A program made the position numbers and the translations under genes. A stretch of 11,060 nucleotides of DNA from contig JACZVE010000063.1 of the NCBI GenBank assembly GCA_022572825.1, positions 1 through 11,060 of the forward strand. The letters are read 5' to 3'. This DNA comes from SAR324 cluster bacterium (GTDB lineage Bacteria > SAR324 > JACQKK01). Below are positions 1-7,118 of this stretch, piece after piece; position 1 is the first letter of the stretch, and every line of letters starts with the position of its first letter. Below the pieces are notes generated by a model, which saw only the letters and a list, made by a program, of their open reading frames with translations, had not been told where the DNA came from and did not search any database.

Positions 1-185
1 TGGTCGACGTGTGGAGCGGCTGGGTTTAGATCCAGTCCTTCAATGGTTTTAATGCCCCAGGCCGCGCCGAAGTTGCCGCGGATCGTGGGTTTGCTGTCCT
101 GAGCCAGCGCCCCGCCGGCCACGAAGGCGGAGAGGGCCAGCAGCGCGATGACGGAGGTCATCGATTGCAAGAGTTTGCTCCTCAT
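1..185 (-). CDS. Secreted protein of unknown family, N-terminal part only
   Basis: Only the first 61 codons are in the window; the rest lies beyond position 1. The ATG at 185-183 is preceded by AGGGAG (minus strand, 199-194) with an 8-base spacer, which fixes the start. The translation is a textbook signal peptide. It has MRSK at the N-terminus, a hydrophobic core (VIALLALSAFVAGG) at residues 13-26, and an ALA-QD signal peptidase I site after about residue 28. The mature part begins DSKPTIRGNFGAAWGIKTIE and shows no motif I can assign. The protein should therefore be periplasmic, outer-membrane or exported. Solute-binding or other periplasmic proteins are possible but not shown. The gene is transcribed away from a 655-base non-coding region that must hold its promoter. 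Confidence is high for coding and export, and none is claimed for function. Confidence 0.85.
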   Translation of the reverse strand, partial: MRSKLLQSMTSVIALLALSAFVAGGALAQDSKPTIRGNFGAAWGIKTIEGLDLNPAAPHVD

Positions 186-364
186 CGTGTTTGCTCCCTA
201 ATGGTTATGTTAAACCCCCGTGGGGGGACTTGCCGGTGCCGTCCTCCTAAACAGGCCCTCTGCCTGCCGACTTGAAGTTCGTCATCATCCGGGTGCGATT
301 GCCTTGCCGCCGATCGCTTCGCTAACCGTGGGTGCATCATACCCCTGCACATACTATCCGGCTT

Positions 365-391
365 CTCGCAATGCAATACTCGCAAATGCAA
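365..391. repeat. Two direct repeats, CTCGCAATGCAA and CTCGCAAATGCAA
   Basis: CTCGCAATGCAA (365-376) is followed after two bases by CTCGCAAATGCAA (379-391), which differs by one inserted A. The start-to-start spacing of 14 bases is not a helical turn. The repeats lie about 180-205 bases upstream of the secreted protein start and just upstream (minus strand) of a TAGTAT -10-like hexamer. This arrangement would suit a tandem activator or repressor site, but that is inference from position alone. Confidence 0.45.
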
Positions 392-802
392 TTCTGACCT
401 TAAGCGACAGCGTGCGGAAAATCTCCCCAACCGCGCATCCCGGATGATCGACACCTTATCCCGCCGCCCGACTGCACGGAGTGATCGCACTTGACGCCTG
501 GCGGCACTCGTTACCTGCAACCTAAGGCCATCTGAACGGGAAGTACATGAAACGACGAGGTTCCCCTTTTTCCCGTTGCGCGACCCGAGCGCGAAGGCGA
601 GCCTCGGTCAAGGCCCCCGCGCCCCGCCGCTTCAGCGGCCGTCGGATGATCGCTAGCCATCGTATAAGATAGGAACTCTCTGAAAATCAAGCTTTTTTTG
701 CATGCATGCGCGAACGCGATGCGAATTGAAGGGCGCAGAGAGCGCACTTAATCGTTTGTAGTTTGCGCCATGTCGGTAGGAAAGAGGGTCCCGCGCCCTG
801 GG

Positions 803-826
803 TGCGCCCGCGTGGGATCGGGCGCA
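803..826 (-). repeat. Inverted repeat just after the DUF1820 gene
   Basis: TGCGCCC (803-809) and GGGCGCA (820-826) form a perfect 7-bp stem with a 10-base loop, 14 bases beyond the DUF1820 stop codon on the minus strand. On that strand it is not followed by a T-tract, so it is not a standard intrinsic terminator. It could protect the 3' end or assist factor-dependent termination. Confidence 0.35.
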
Positions 827-840
827 AATCGGCTTCCAGC

Positions 841-1194
841 CTAGGCTTCCGGCTTCTTGAGGGGTCCTTCCTTGCGGGGATCGCGCTTGCCGCGATTGGC
901 CGGCGATTCCAGGGGAATGATCTTGATCTCGCTTTTCCGCGATTCGAAAATTTCATCGATGCGCACGATGGCATGATAGGGAATCCACGTGCGCTTGATG
1001 CCCTCGAACTCGCGGCGCAGGCGCTCTTCTCCAGGATTGTAGACCAGCTTGGAGGCGGGAAAGATGAAATCGCCGATCTCGATCAACCCATAGAGATCGG
1101 AAGTGGAGACGTGCCGCGCGCAGACCTGATACAGCTCGTCCTCGTTGGAGAAGGAAATCTTGTAGTAGGTCTTTTCGCGCATTCTGGCAGCCAT
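841..1194 (-). CDS. DUF1820 family protein
   Basis: This is a predicted small cytoplasmic protein of 117 residues with no signal peptide or membrane segment. The core is recognisable as DUF1820. It runs from YYKISFSNEDELYQVCARHV through STSDLYGLIEIGDFIFP and NPGEERLRREFEG to IKRTWIPYHAIVRIDEI. The biochemical role of the family is unknown; it is typically found in Gammaproteobacteria, which supports the taxonomic reading. The C-terminus is a basic tail rich in Lys/Arg/Pro. I chose the ATG at 1194-1192 because GGGG lies just upstream. The frame also opens at a GTG at 1245 with no ribosome binding site, and at an ATG at 1182 that begins MREKTYYK and would also suit the family. The gene is divergent from the response regulator across an 878-base gap. 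Confidence is high for the family and moderate for the start. Confidence 0.85.
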   Translation of the reverse strand: MAARMREKTYYKISFSNEDELYQVCARHVSTSDLYGLIEIGDFIFPASKLVYNPGEERLRREFEGIKRTWIPYHAIVRIDEIFESRKSEIKIIPLESPANRGKRDPRKEGPLKKPEA

Positions 1195-2072
1195 CGCACC
1201 CCAGGGGGCCAAAAAAGATTCCGCGGCCGTTTCCGTCACCCGCACGATGGGATCGGTTCACGGCGATTCCCACCGGTGCGATCGCACGGATTGTTTCACA
1301 CGGTTGCAGCCGTATTGATTATCGCACAGTCTGGCTTTTTGCAAAGCACTGGCAATCTGCCCGGCACGGGCCGCCTGACACCAATCTGTAATCAGGATAA
1401 CGACGGACGGGAGGTTTTCTCATAAACCTCATCCTCCCGACGGAATATCCCTGGCCGCTGGGAACAATAGAGAACACCGATGGAACCCGCGCCAGACCGT
1501 GAAGCGCTTGCGAGTCGCGCGCTTCTCCCCTCCATATCCGCTGTGCAGAGAAGGGGGGACACACACCGCCGAATACACGATACAAGGAAGTGGAAAGCTC
1601 CCCTCCCTGCCTGGCAGTACAAAAACACCGCGGAGGGGTTATTCGCGCGCCTCGAACTTCTGCCCTGTGCCAAGCGGCCAGGTGGCGGTGCCGCGCACCC
1701 CTTTGTCCGCCACACAGGATTACGCTACACTGCCAAGGCGCCGCTGCCAGCGGGCGGTACAAGTCTTGCCCGAAGCCGATCGCCTCCATTTTGCGTTTGT
1801 ATCGATGAGACCAGCGAGAGCCGCCATGCGCCTGACGCGAATCGGCGGCCGCGGCCGCGGTGCACCGGTCCGGTCCGGCGTTGAGTAAGTGCCTCGCACT
1901 CGTGAGCCGCAAGACCGCCGACAGTTGACATTTTAACCCTTTTCGCCTTTGCGCGAGGAAATCCGGCGAGACTTCTTTAATCAAACCTATTTAAAGTTCG
2001 GATTAATAAAGCCAGACAAGCGGCATCGCAAAAGTCTGATGCGAAGTACATTCACCGCGTACCAGCGGACAA
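1195..2072. other. Long divergent non-coding region between DUF1820 and the response regulator
   Basis: This stretch of 878 bases has no gene I accept. Several overlapping frames of 100-220 codons are open on both strands. Their products are rich in Arg, Cys, His and Pro without a hydrophobic core, have weak or absent ribosome binding sites, and look like GC-driven noise. The region must hold the promoters of both flanking genes. A perfect TTGACA (1925-1930) has no matching -10 at 16-18 bases. The 170 bases before the regulator are markedly AT-richer than the rest and contain the hairpin at 1960-2004. A small RNA gene is possible but unproven. No tRNA-like structure was seen. Confidence 0.45.
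1960..2004 (+). promoter_or_regulatory. Two-part hairpin in the leader of the response regulator gene
   Basis: AATCCG (1960-1965) pairs with CGGATT (1999-2004). Inside it, CTTTAA (1975-1980) pairs with TTAAAG (1991-1996) around a 10-base loop, with an asymmetric internal loop between the two stems. It lies about 70 bases before the regulator ATG in an AT-rich patch. It could be an mRNA leader structure or a DNA operator. The stems are short (6 bp each), so folding by chance is possible. Confidence 0.3.
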
Positions 2073-3554
2073 ATGGAAAATAGTAAGCGACTGCCCACGA
2101 CCGCGCCCGACAGCGGGTTCGTTCCCGAGGGTCTGCATCGCGCGCCGAAAATTCTCGTGGTCGATGACGACGCGGGAATCCGCAAGCTGCTCCAGCTGCA
2201 CCTGAAGCGCTCCGGTTGTCAGGTCGAGGCGGCGCAGAACGGCGAATCGGCACTGCGGCAGGTGCGGGAAGGGGAGGGCGTGGATCTGGTGTTGCTCGAC
2301 CTGCGCCTGCCGGGGATGTCCGGTCTGGCGACGCTGCATGCGCTCAACCAGACGGGCAAGGTCGGCTGTATCATCGTGATGACGGCGTACGGCACGATGC
2401 CCGATGCCATCGCGGCGTTGAAGGATGGCGCGTACGACTTCGTGAACAAGACCTACAGCTTCGACGATGTGCGCATGGCCATCCGCAACGCCCTGCAGAC
2501 CCTGGGCCTGCGGGAAGAGGTGGAAAACCTCAAGATGCGCCTCAACGAGATGGAGGGCGGCTATACCGGGATCATCGGGGTGAGCAAACCCTTCCAGCAG
2601 GTAATGAAGCTGGTGCGCAAGGTGCGGGACAGCAACATCACCGTGCTCATTCAGGGGCAAAGCGGCACGGGCAAGGAATTGATCGCGCGCGCGATCCATT
2701 TCCAGGGACAGTACCGCCAGCAGCCGTTTGTGGCCCTCAATTGCGCCACGATTCCGGTAAACCTGTTGGAAAGCGAGCTGTTCGGTCACGAGAAAGGCGC
2801 TTTCACCGGAGCCACGGCCCGCCGCATCGGCAAGTTCGAAGAGGCCCACGAGGGCACGCTTTTCCTCGATGAGATCGGGGAGCTGAATCTGGCGCTTCAG
2901 TCCAAGCTGGCGAGCGTGTTGCAATCGCAGGAAATCCAACCGATCGGCGGGAAGGTCAGGCACGTCTCTGTACGCATTATTTCCGCGACCAACCAGGATC
3001 TGCTTCAGTCGGTGGGCGAGGGACGCTTCCGCCAGGACCTCTACTACCGGCTCGCCGTGTTCCCCATCTCCGTGCCCACGCTGCAACAGCGCAAGGAGGA
3101 CATTCCACTGTTGATCGAACATTTCGTGGAGAAGTTCCGCCGCCAGGAAAACAAGGTCATCCGAAGCGTGGCGCCGGAAGCCGTGGAGCGGTTAATAAAT
3201 TATCCCTGGTACGGAAACGTGCGGGAACTGGAGAACGTCATCTATCGTGCGGTCGTGTTGGCCGACTCCACCGTCTTGACCGCCCGTGACTTTACGACCC
3301 TGCCTCCCGCTCCCTCAGCGGAAGCGCCGCCAGGGACGGAGCTCATGGAGATACCGAACCGCGGCGCGGAGGCAGACACGCCGTCGCCGAGCGGGCCAGG
3401 GGGCCGGGCATCCCTGGAGCAATTGGAAATCGATGCGATACAAAATGCGCTGGCCGCAAATGGTGGCAACATGTCCAAGGCGGCCGTGCAATTGAAGATC
3501 GGCCGCGCGACGTTATATCGGAAATTCAAGAAATACGGGATCATCCGCACCTAA
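2073..3554 (+). CDS. Sigma-54-dependent NtrC-family response regulator
   Basis: A 493-residue transcriptional activator of sigma-54 RNA polymerase, expected to be phosphorylated by a histidine kinase. The receiver domain (about 26-142) shows the acidic cluster D31-D33, the phosphoacceptor D76 in LLDLRLPGMSG, T104 and the conserved lysine K126. The AAA+ domain (about 166-400) has Walker A GQSGTGKE (195-202), the sigma-54 contact loop GAFTGA (242-247), Walker B GTLFLDE (261-267), GRFRQDLYYRL (317-327) and WYGNVREL (379-386). A proline-rich linker leads to a Fis-type helix-turn-helix (about 448-493) ending in GRATLYRKFKKYGI. The length is normal for the class. The invariant Lys is followed by Thr-Tyr rather than the usual Pro-Phe. 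No kinase gene is next to it, so it is an orphan here and its targets are unknown. The start ATG has only a weak upstream purine stretch. The order of domains matches NtrC, ZraR and AtoC, but I cannot choose among subfamilies. Confidence 0.95.
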   Translation: MENSKRLPTTAPDSGFVPEGLHRAPKILVVDDDAGIRKLLQLHLKRSGCQVEAAQNGESALRQVREGEGVDLVLLDLRLPGMSGLATLHALNQTGKVGCIIVMTAYGTMPDAIAALKDGAYDFVNKTYSFDDVRMAIRNALQTLGLREEVENLKMRLNEMEGGYTGIIGVSKPFQQVMKLVRKVRDSNITVLIQGQSGTGKELIARAIHFQGQYRQQPFVALNCATIPVNLLESELFGHEKGAFTGATARRIGKFEEAHEGTLFLDEIGELNLALQSKLASVLQSQEIQPIGGKVRHVSVRIISATNQDLLQSVGEGRFRQDLYYRLAVFPISVPTLQQRKEDIPLLIEHFVEKFRRQENKVIRSVAPEAVERLINYPWYGNVRELENVIYRAVVLADSTVLTARDFTTLPPAPSAEAPPGTELMEIPNRGAEADTPSPSGPGGRASLEQLEIDAIQNALAANGGNMSKAAVQLKIGRATLYRKFKKYGIIRT

Positions 3555-3787
3555 CCCGCGCCGGCACCGCCGCCGCGAGCCATCGCCGCCGATTGTCTTG
3601 CGGTGTCTGGCTGTCGGACAGTCCTGGAGATTTCTCCGTCACCGTGATACCAATCGTAAGGATTCATAGCAATAGGGCCAAACCGACAAATCAGCGTCGG
3701 GCGCCCCTGTGCCGGCTTGCCATACCGCAGCGGGGGGCGTCCCCGTGGTGCTCGTCCGTTGCGCGGCACGCGGGCCATCGCGTTTCC

Positions 3788-3819
3788 GGGTCACCGTGTT
3801 GCTGGGTCAACGTGTTACC
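3788..3819. repeat. 16-base imperfect tandem repeat upstream of gltA
   Basis: GGGTCACCGTGTTGCT (3788-3803) is followed at once by GGGTCAACGTGTTACC (3804-3819), which matches at 13 of 16 positions. It ends 199 bases before the gltA start. A further GTCACCGTG occurs near 3638. It may be a tandem regulator-binding site or a simple local duplication. Confidence 0.45.
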
Positions 3820-4007
3820 GGGCCGCCTCAACGCAGCCAGCGGGACATCAGGAGGCATGCTGCCGGCAAATTTACGCGGAGCGCCGCCTCCGGCTTGCGA
3901 TGGCGCGCGCCAAGGGAACGGACTCCGGGCTCGGCTCGAAGAGGATTCCGGCGAGTCACGCACAGCATCCATCGCACCCTCTTAGCGTCAGAGCGGCAAT
4001 GAATGGG

Positions 4008-4013
4008 AAGGAG
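4008..4013 (+). promoter_or_regulatory. Strong ribosome binding site of gltA
   Basis: AAGGAG lies five bases before the ATG at 4019. It is a near-perfect Shine-Dalgarno sequence and settles the gltA start against a longer frame opening at 4003. Confidence 0.85.
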
Positions 4014-4018
4014 ACACG

Positions 4019-5302
4019 ATGAGCGGCACAGCGAAGGTCGAAGTGAACGGCAAGAGTGTCGAGCTACCGGTGATTGTGGGCACCGAAAACGAGGTTGCAT
4101 TCGATATCACGACGCTTCGCTCCAATACGGGCGCCATCACCATGGATTGGGGGTATGGGAATACCGGTTCCGCCGAGAGCGAAATCACCTATCTCAACGG
4201 CGAAGAGGGGATATTGCGCTATCGCGGTTACCCGATCGAACAACTCGCCGAGAGCTCCAGCTTTCTCGAGGTGAGTTATCTGCTCTATCACGGTCAACTT
4301 CCCACCAAGGCACAGCTCGATCAATTCCAGGCGAACATCACCTACCACACGCTCCTGCACGAGGACATGCGCAGCTTTTTCAACGCATTTCCCAAGGACG
4401 CTCATTCAATGGCCGTGCTTTCCTCGGCCGTTTGTGCGCTTTCCACATTTTACCAGCAGGCCGACGAGTCCACGCCGGAGGGGCTCGATCTGTCCGTTTA
4501 CCGGCTGATGGGCAAGCTGCCCACCATCGCTGCCTGGTCTTACAAGAGGTCGCTGGGTCAGCCGACGATGTACCCGGACAACTCGTTGGGCTATTGCGAA
4601 AACTTTCTGAAGATGATGTTCGGATTGCCGACCGAACCCTACGAGGCGCACCCGGACATTGCCAAGGCCCTGGACGTGCTGCTGATCCTCCACGCAGACC
4701 ACGAACAAAACTGCTCGACCTCCACCGTACGGATGGTCGGCAGTTCGCGCGCCAACCTCTTCGCCTCCATTTCGGCCGGCATTGCCGCGCTTTGGGGACC
4801 GCTCCACGGCGGCGCGAATCAGGCCGTGCTGGAGATGCTGGACAGTATCGTTGCCAGCGGCCTGACGACCCGGCATTTCATCGAGCAGGTCAAGAGCAAG
4901 GACTCCTCTGCACTGCTGATGGGTTTCGGCCACCGGGTGTACAAGAACTTCGATCCCCGCGCCAAGATCATCAAGACTTTCGCCGATCGCGTCCTCAAGC
5001 TGCTGGGCGTCGCCGATCCGCTGCTGGATGTCGCCAAGGAACTGGAGGAGGCGGCGTTGCGGGACAGTTATTTCGTGGAGCGCAAGCTGTATCCCAACGT
5101 GGACTTCTACAGCGGCATCATCTACCGGGCGCTGGGCATTCCGGTCAATATGTTCACGGTGATGTTCGCCATCGGCCGCCTGCCGGGCTGGATCTCTCAC
5201 TGGAAGGAGATGAACGCCTCCCCCAAAAATCGCATCGGACGGCCCCGCCAGATTTACACCGGCTCGACCGTGCGCGATTACGTACCCATCGCCAGCCGGT
5301 AG
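4019..5302 (+). CDS. gltA: Citrate synthase, hexameric (type II) GltA
   Basis: This enzyme condenses acetyl-CoA with oxaloacetate to citrate and CoA, the entry step of the TCA cycle, in the cytoplasm. The 427-residue length is that of the Gram-negative GltA type. It has the N-terminal beta-rich extension (KVEVNGKSVELPVI, residues 6-19) typical of NADH-sensitive enzymes. The catalytic residues are all present: H263 in GPLHGGAN, H305 in GFGHRVYKNFDPRAK and D362 in LYPNVDFYSGI. The block HADHEQNCSTSTVRMVGSS (225-243) and the C-terminal RPRQIYTG are also standard. The protein appears complete and functional. The start is fixed by AAGGAG. The amidohydrolase gene begins four bases after the stop, so the two are probably co-transcribed, which is an unusual partner for gltA. 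A 2-methylcitrate synthase is less likely, given the length and the N-terminal domain. Confidence 0.97.
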   Translation: MSGTAKVEVNGKSVELPVIVGTENEVAFDITTLRSNTGAITMDWGYGNTGSAESEITYLNGEEGILRYRGYPIEQLAESSSFLEVSYLLYHGQLPTKAQLDQFQANITYHTLLHEDMRSFFNAFPKDAHSMAVLSSAVCALSTFYQQADESTPEGLDLSVYRLMGKLPTIAAWSYKRSLGQPTMYPDNSLGYCENFLKMMFGLPTEPYEAHPDIAKALDVLLILHADHEQNCSTSTVRMVGSSRANLFASISAGIAALWGPLHGGANQAVLEMLDSIVASGLTTRHFIEQVKSKDSSALLMGFGHRVYKNFDPRAKIIKTFADRVLKLLGVADPLLDVAKELEEAALRDSYFVERKLYPNVDFYSGIIYRALGIPVNMFTVMFAIGRLPGWISHWKEMNASPKNRIGRPRQIYTGSTVRDYVPIASR

Positions 5303-5306
5303 GCCG

Positions 5307-6797
5307 ATGCGACCCATCGTGCTCCGCGGAGGACGGGTGCTGGACATCGCGGGCCACCGCGCCGAGCCGGCGGACGTCCTCATCGATGGGGAAACGATTC
5401 GGCAACTGGGCCCGCCCGGCATGGCGGTGCCCGCCGAAGCCCAAGTCGTCGACGCCGCGCACCGGCTGCTCATGCCGGGTCTGGTCAACGCCCACACCCA
5501 CGGCCACGGCAGCCTGGCCAAGGGCCTGGGCGACCGCTGGTCGCTGGAGTTGCTGCTCAACGCGGGGCCCTGGGTGGGCGGCAGCCGCACGCTGGAGGAC
5601 AAGTACCTGGCGGCCAAGATCAACGCCGTGGAGATGGTGCGCAAAGGGTGCACGGCCGCCTACGATCTGTACGTCGAGTATCCCCTGCCCACCGTGGAAG
5701 GCCTGGAGGCCGTCGCCCGCGCCTATCAGGAGGTGGGGATGCGCGTCGTCGTGGCGCCCATGATGGCGGACCGCCTGTTCTACGAGGCGATCCCCGGCCT
5801 GATGGAATCGCTGCCCAAATCGCTGCGCGCCCGCGTGGAACAGGTGCGGGCCGCGCCGTACGAGGAGAGCGTGGCGGCTTGCCGGCAAGTGCTGGAGCAT
5901 TGGCCGTTCGATCGCGGCAAGGCGGCCCTGGCGCTGGCCCCCACCATACCCTTGCACTGCAGCGACGCGTTTATCGTCGCCTGCCGCGACCTTGCCGCCG
6001 AGTACGGCGTGGGCCTGCACATGCATCTGGCCGAATCCAAGGCGCAGGCGGTCTCCGGCATCAAGCGCTACGGCAAGACACTGACAGCGCACCTGGACGG
6101 GCTGGGCTTCCTGGGCCCCAACTTCACGGGCGCCCACTGCGTCTGGCTGACCGATGAGGACATCCAGCGCCTGGGCGATAACGGCGCGTCCGTCGCCCAC
6201 AATCCCGGCAGCAACCTGCGCCTCGGCTCGGGCATCGCCCCGGCGCGCGCCATGCTGGAGGGCAAGGTGAACCTGGCGATCGGCACGGACGCCTCCCACT
6301 GCTCGGACAACCAGAACATGTTCGAGGCGGTGCGGCTGGCCTCGTTCGTCTCGCGCGTGGGATCGCCGGAGACGCAATCGTGGCTTTCCACCGCCGAGGT
6401 ATTGTCCGCGGCTACCGAAGGGGGTGCCAGAACGCTGGGCATGGGCGACGCCATTGGCCGCCTGGCGCCGGAATACCAGGCCGACATCGTGCTGCTGGAT
6501 CTGAACCACGTCAACTATCTGCCCTGCAACGACCCCACCAACCAAATCGTCCATAGCGAGGACAGCAGCGCCGTCGACGGCGTGATGATCGCGGGCCGCA
6601 TGGTGTTGCAGGACGGCCGCTTTACCACCCTCGACCTGGAGCAACTGCGACGCGACGCCGAGTCGGCCACGGAACGCCTGCGTGGCGCCACCGCGGACTC
6701 GAAGGAGCTGGCGCTGATGCTGGAGGAGCACGTGGGCCGCTACTGCGTCGGGCTGGGCCGCGAGCACTATCCCATCAACCGCTGGGTGAGCGGATGA
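5307..6797 (+). CDS. Metal-dependent amidohydrolase, ATZ/TRZ and MTA/SAH deaminase-like
   Basis: A 496-residue cytoplasmic enzyme of the amidohydrolase superfamily, expected to hydrolyse or deaminate a C-N or similar bond on a purine-, triazine- or guanidine-like substrate. An N-terminal beta-sandwich (about 1-55) leads into the TIM barrel. Metal and catalytic motifs are in order: NAHTH (H63, H65), HMHLAESK (H240 metal ligand, E243 proton shuttle), GAHCVW (H277), HNPGSNLRLGSGIAP (from H298) and GTDAS (D328). The C-terminal GRMVLQDGRF closes the sandwich. All key residues are present, so it should be active. The family contains 5'-methylthioadenosine/S-adenosylhomocysteine deaminases, guanine deaminases and chlorohydrolases. 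The substrate cannot be set from sequence alone. It starts four bases after the gltA stop, with GGTAGG across that stop as a possible ribosome binding site. This suggests translational coupling to gltA. Confidence 0.9.
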   Translation: MRPIVLRGGRVLDIAGHRAEPADVLIDGETIRQLGPPGMAVPAEAQVVDAAHRLLMPGLVNAHTHGHGSLAKGLGDRWSLELLLNAGPWVGGSRTLEDKYLAAKINAVEMVRKGCTAAYDLYVEYPLPTVEGLEAVARAYQEVGMRVVVAPMMADRLFYEAIPGLMESLPKSLRARVEQVRAAPYEESVAACRQVLEHWPFDRGKAALALAPTIPLHCSDAFIVACRDLAAEYGVGLHMHLAESKAQAVSGIKRYGKTLTAHLDGLGFLGPNFTGAHCVWLTDEDIQRLGDNGASVAHNPGSNLRLGSGIAPARAMLEGKVNLAIGTDASHCSDNQNMFEAVRLASFVSRVGSPETQSWLSTAEVLSAATEGGARTLGMGDAIGRLAPEYQADIVLLDLNHVNYLPCNDPTNQIVHSEDSSAVDGVMIAGRMVLQDGRFTTLDLEQLRRDAESATERLRGATADSKELALMLEEHVGRYCVGLGREHYPINRWVSG

Positions 6798-6908
6798 CTG
6801 GACATTGCGCCGGCAAACGGAGACATTCGAGCTAGCGATAATCCGAACACGATCCGTTCATTCGAACCCCGCGCGGCGAGTGGCCGGCGGGCAGCGACCG
6901 ATGGCCCT
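6798..6908. other. Short gap, possible promoter of the small-gene cluster
   Basis: This gap is 111 bases. It contains a GATAAT hexamer (6837-6842) that could act as a -10 box, but the hexamer 17 bases upstream (CAAACG) is a poor -35. No terminator hairpin follows the amidohydrolase, so readthrough from the gltA transcript is also possible. Confidence 0.3.
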
Positions 6909-7118
6909 ATGGAGTCCCAGAAACCACCCATTGAAAGTATGTCCCTGCACGACCTGCTGAAGGAATGGCATTCCGAATTGGGTCTGCTGGATACGATGGA
7001 ACAAACGAACCCCACCTGGGAATGGCGCACGGTGCAGTTGCGTCTGGAGCGCCTGCACGCCCTGGCCCAGGAATTGCGCAGACAAAAGGCCTTGGAGCGT
7101 GCCAAGTGGCAGCCTTGA
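6909..7118 (+). CDS. Small acidic/amphipathic protein, unknown function
   Basis: The product has 69 residues and I do not recognise the family. It has no signal peptide, membrane segment, cysteine pair or known motif. The sequence suggests two helices. One is acidic (SLHDLLKEWHSELGLLDTM, about 11-29). The other is basic and heptad-like (RTVQLRLERLHALAQELRRQ, about 44-63). A Trp-containing turn (NPTWEW) joins them, which would suit a helical hairpin or small adaptor. The support for a real gene is positional and compositional. It is well formed, sits just upstream of the alpha/beta hydrolase, and overlaps that gene's GTG start by 20 bases, implying translational coupling. No strong Shine-Dalgarno is visible, and the start could be internal (M11). 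Confidence is moderate. Confidence 0.65.
   Translation: MESQKPPIESMSLHDLLKEWHSELGLLDTMEQTNPTWEWRTVQLRLERLHALAQELRRQKALERAKWQP

Larger units (their letters stand above)
186..840. other. Non-coding region upstream of the secreted protein gene
   Basis: No convincing gene is seen here. The open frames are Arg/Pro/Ser-rich, lack ribosome binding sites and do not resemble proteins. The part nearest the secreted protein gene holds the 12/13-base direct repeat at 365-391. It also holds a TAGTAT hexamer on the minus strand (356-351) that could serve as a -10 box, although no good -35 lies 16-18 bases upstream. A G/C-rich mini-hairpin (CCCCC then GGGGG around 213-225) falls in the presumed leader. Further away are an imperfect hairpin at 582-609 and a T7 tract at about 692-698 next to GCATGCATGC. 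Neither forms a recognisable terminator. Confidence 0.5.
3555..4018. other. Non-coding region upstream of gltA
   Basis: These 464 bases have open frames in all three plus-strand phases, none resembling a protein, so I read the stretch as non-coding. It should hold the end of the regulator transcript and the gltA promoter. Near the left end are two small symmetric elements, CTGTCGGACAG (about 3612) and GGAGATTTCTCC (about 3626). Neither has a following T-run. The middle holds the 16-base tandem repeat at 3788-3819. I could not identify a credible -35/-10 pair. Confidence 0.45.

Noticed and set aside
803..826. Intrinsic terminator for DUF1820
   Set aside because: The stem is good, but no T-tract follows on the minus strand, so it is listed only as an inverted repeat.
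763..1425. Plus-strand open frame of 220 codons
   Set aside because: It is the antisense shadow of the DUF1820 gene, has no ribosome binding site, and loses protein-like character outside the overlap.
1925..1930. Perfect TTGACA as a -35 box
   Set aside because: No -10-like hexamer lies 16-18 bases downstream (CTTTGC/TTTGCG), so I do not call a promoter.
1319..1984. Open frames of 100-220 codons on both strands in the divergent gap
   Set aside because: Products are rich in Arg, Cys and His without hydrophobic core patterns. Several frames overlap one another, and starts are weak (TTG for the longest). This is typical of GC-rich non-coding DNA.
2052..3122. Minus-strand 356-codon frame opposite the response regulator
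   Set aside because: It is the antisense mirror of a clear regulator gene. Its His/Gln/Leu-rich content is the usual artefact.
4003..5763. Plus-strand 586-codon frame across gltA and the amidohydrolase
   Set aside because: It runs in the wrong frame through two well-conserved enzymes and gives an Arg/Gln/His-rich product.
5154..6767. Minus-strand 537-codon frame, longer than the gene it opposes
   Set aside because: The plus strand encodes a complete amidohydrolase with all metal ligands. The antisense product matches nothing and reflects high GC3.
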